Of a stretch of 64,000 bases of DNA, positions 63,380-64,000 are shown piece by piece. The DNA comes from an uncultured Nocardioides sp. (GTDB lineage: Bacteria; Actinomycetota; Actinomycetes; Propionibacteriales; Nocardioidaceae): the NCBI RefSeq assembly GCF_947488025.1, contig NZ_CANKYS010000007.1, forward strand, positions 124,001-188,000, given 5' to 3'. The notes below the pieces were generated by a model, which made no database searches, had not been told where the DNA came from, and saw only the letters and a list, made by a program, of their open reading frames with translations. Every line of letters begins with the position of its first letter. Within the stretch, counting starts at the first letter, position 1. Position numbers and translations under genes: made by a program.

Positions 63380-64000
63380 ATGCCGCTCGTCGAGCTGACC
63401 GACGTGCACAAGACGTTCCCGGCCGCCCGCGGAGGGACGCCCGTCGAGGCGATCCGCGGTGTCGACCTGACGGTCGAGGCCGGTGAGATCGTCGGCATCG
63501 TGGGCTACTCCGGGGCCGGGAAGTCGACCCTCGTACGACTGATCAACGCGCTCGAGACCACCACCTCGGGCAGCGTGCGGGTCGGCGGCCGGGAGATCAC
63601 CGGCCTCAAGGAGCGCGAGCTGCGCGAGGTGCGGCTGGGGATCGGGATGATCTTCCAGCAGTTCAACCTGTTCCGCTCGCGCACCGTGTGGGGCAACATC
63701 GCCTACCCGCTGGAGGTGGCCGGCGTCCCCACGCAGGAGCAGAACGCCCGCATCTCCGACCTGCTCCACTTCGTCGGCCTCGCCGACAAGGCGCACAGCC
63801 ACGTCGACGAGCTCTCCGGTGGCCAGAAGCAGCGCGTCGGCATCGCGCGCGCGCTCGCGACGAGCCCCCAGCTGCTCCTCGCCGACGAGTCGACGAGCGC
63901 CCTCGACCCGGAGACGACGCAGGAGGTGCTCGCCCTGCTGCGCCGGGTCAACCGCGAGCTCGGCATCACCATCGTGGTGATCACCCACGAGATGGACGTC
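63380..64000 (+). CDS. metN: methionine ABC transporter ATP-binding protein, N-terminal part
   Basis: 207 codons before the window ends; open at the 3' side. Walker A GYSGAGKST, Q-loop MIFQQFNLF, signature LSGGQKQRVGIARALA, Walker B LLLADESTSALDPE and switch VVITHEMDV are all present. The N-terminal VELTDVHKTFPA and L-I-N-A-L-E segment are typical of MetN. GGGGAGGAG lies about 8 bases before ATG 63380. The permease metI and the C-terminal NIL domain would lie downstream. Confidence 0.93.
   Translation, partial: MPLVELTDVHKTFPAARGGTPVEAIRGVDLTVEAGEIVGIVGYSGAGKSTLVRLINALETTTSGSVRVGGREITGLKERELREVRLGIGMIFQQFNLFRSRTVWGNIAYPLEVAGVPTQEQNARISDLLHFVGLADKAHSHVDELSGGQKQRVGIARALATSPQLLLADESTSALDPETTQEVLALLRRVNRELGITIVVITHEMDV

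Overview
The window is very GC-rich, reads almost wall to wall, and shows many 4-bp ATGA/GTGA start-stop overlaps, frequent GTG starts, an F420-dependent glucose-6-phosphate dehydrogenase, and a lon / dacB / DUF2342 / tilS / hpt / ftsH / folate block. Together these point to an actinobacterium of the Nocardioides type (Nocardioidaceae). This is inference from gene content and style; no rRNA is present. I found no tRNA, rRNA, CRISPR array, transposase or phage gene. At least a dozen starts sit 6-7 bases downstream of a TAnnnT hexamer, so many messages are probably leaderless.

Layout. (1) 1-8.3 kb: the end of fgd, then a divergent amine/polyamine catabolic locus. On the minus strand are a CoA-acylating semialdehyde dehydrogenase, a class III aminotransferase and a FAD amine oxidase; on the plus strand are a PucR regulator, a cupin and an aminobutyraldehyde-type dehydrogenase. 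(2) 8.3-11 kb: a carboxymuconolactone-decarboxylase-like protein, a tiny CsbD stress protein, a hypothetical protein, a SurA-like lipoprotein and the 3' remnant of an alpha/beta hydrolase. (3) 11-16.2 kb: a stand-alone receiver protein diverges from an operon of MASE1 histidine kinase, lipoprotein, and a 560-residue protein with an N-terminal WXG100-like module (WxG and YxxxE), a propeller-like middle and a C-terminal YxxxD tail. This is the most unusual locus. (4) 16.3-21 kb: fused isobutyryl-CoA mutase IcmF, a MarR regulator with a clear operator at the icmF start, and a B12-binding-protein-like gene. (5) 21-26.8 kb: a C-terminally truncated aldehyde dehydrogenase, a membrane protein, a CRP-type site, a DUF4212 + sodium:solute symporter pair, and a cNMP/CBS/DUF294 protein. 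A 45-bp near-repeat of the dehydrogenase 3' end flanks this module.

(6) 26.8-33 kb: a hemerythrin-like protein, an ElaA acetyltransferase and an esterase, then a TPP riboswitch driving thiBPQ. (7) 32.8-41.3 kb: a PAP2-type membrane phosphatase, a secreted NlpC/P60 hydrolase, a sulfotransferase, an acyl-CoA oxidase-like protein, a methyltransferase and a small hydrolase, then an ECF41 sigma factor with its CxxC partner and a matching promoter. (8) 41.3-55.4 kb: conserved housekeeping genes, namely lon with a ClgR-like box, ppa, dacB, a DUF2342 zincin, tilS, hpt, ftsH, folE-folP-folB-folK, DUF3180, a coiled-coil membrane protein and a double-GNAT protein. (9) 55.5-59 kb: an osmoprotectant ABC importer with divergent leaderless promoters. 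(10) 59-62.3 kb: two glycosyltransferases and a sulfotransferase. (11) 62.3-64 kb: MetQ and the start of MetN, cut by the window edge.

Function names come from motifs and family recognition by eye; no database search was run.
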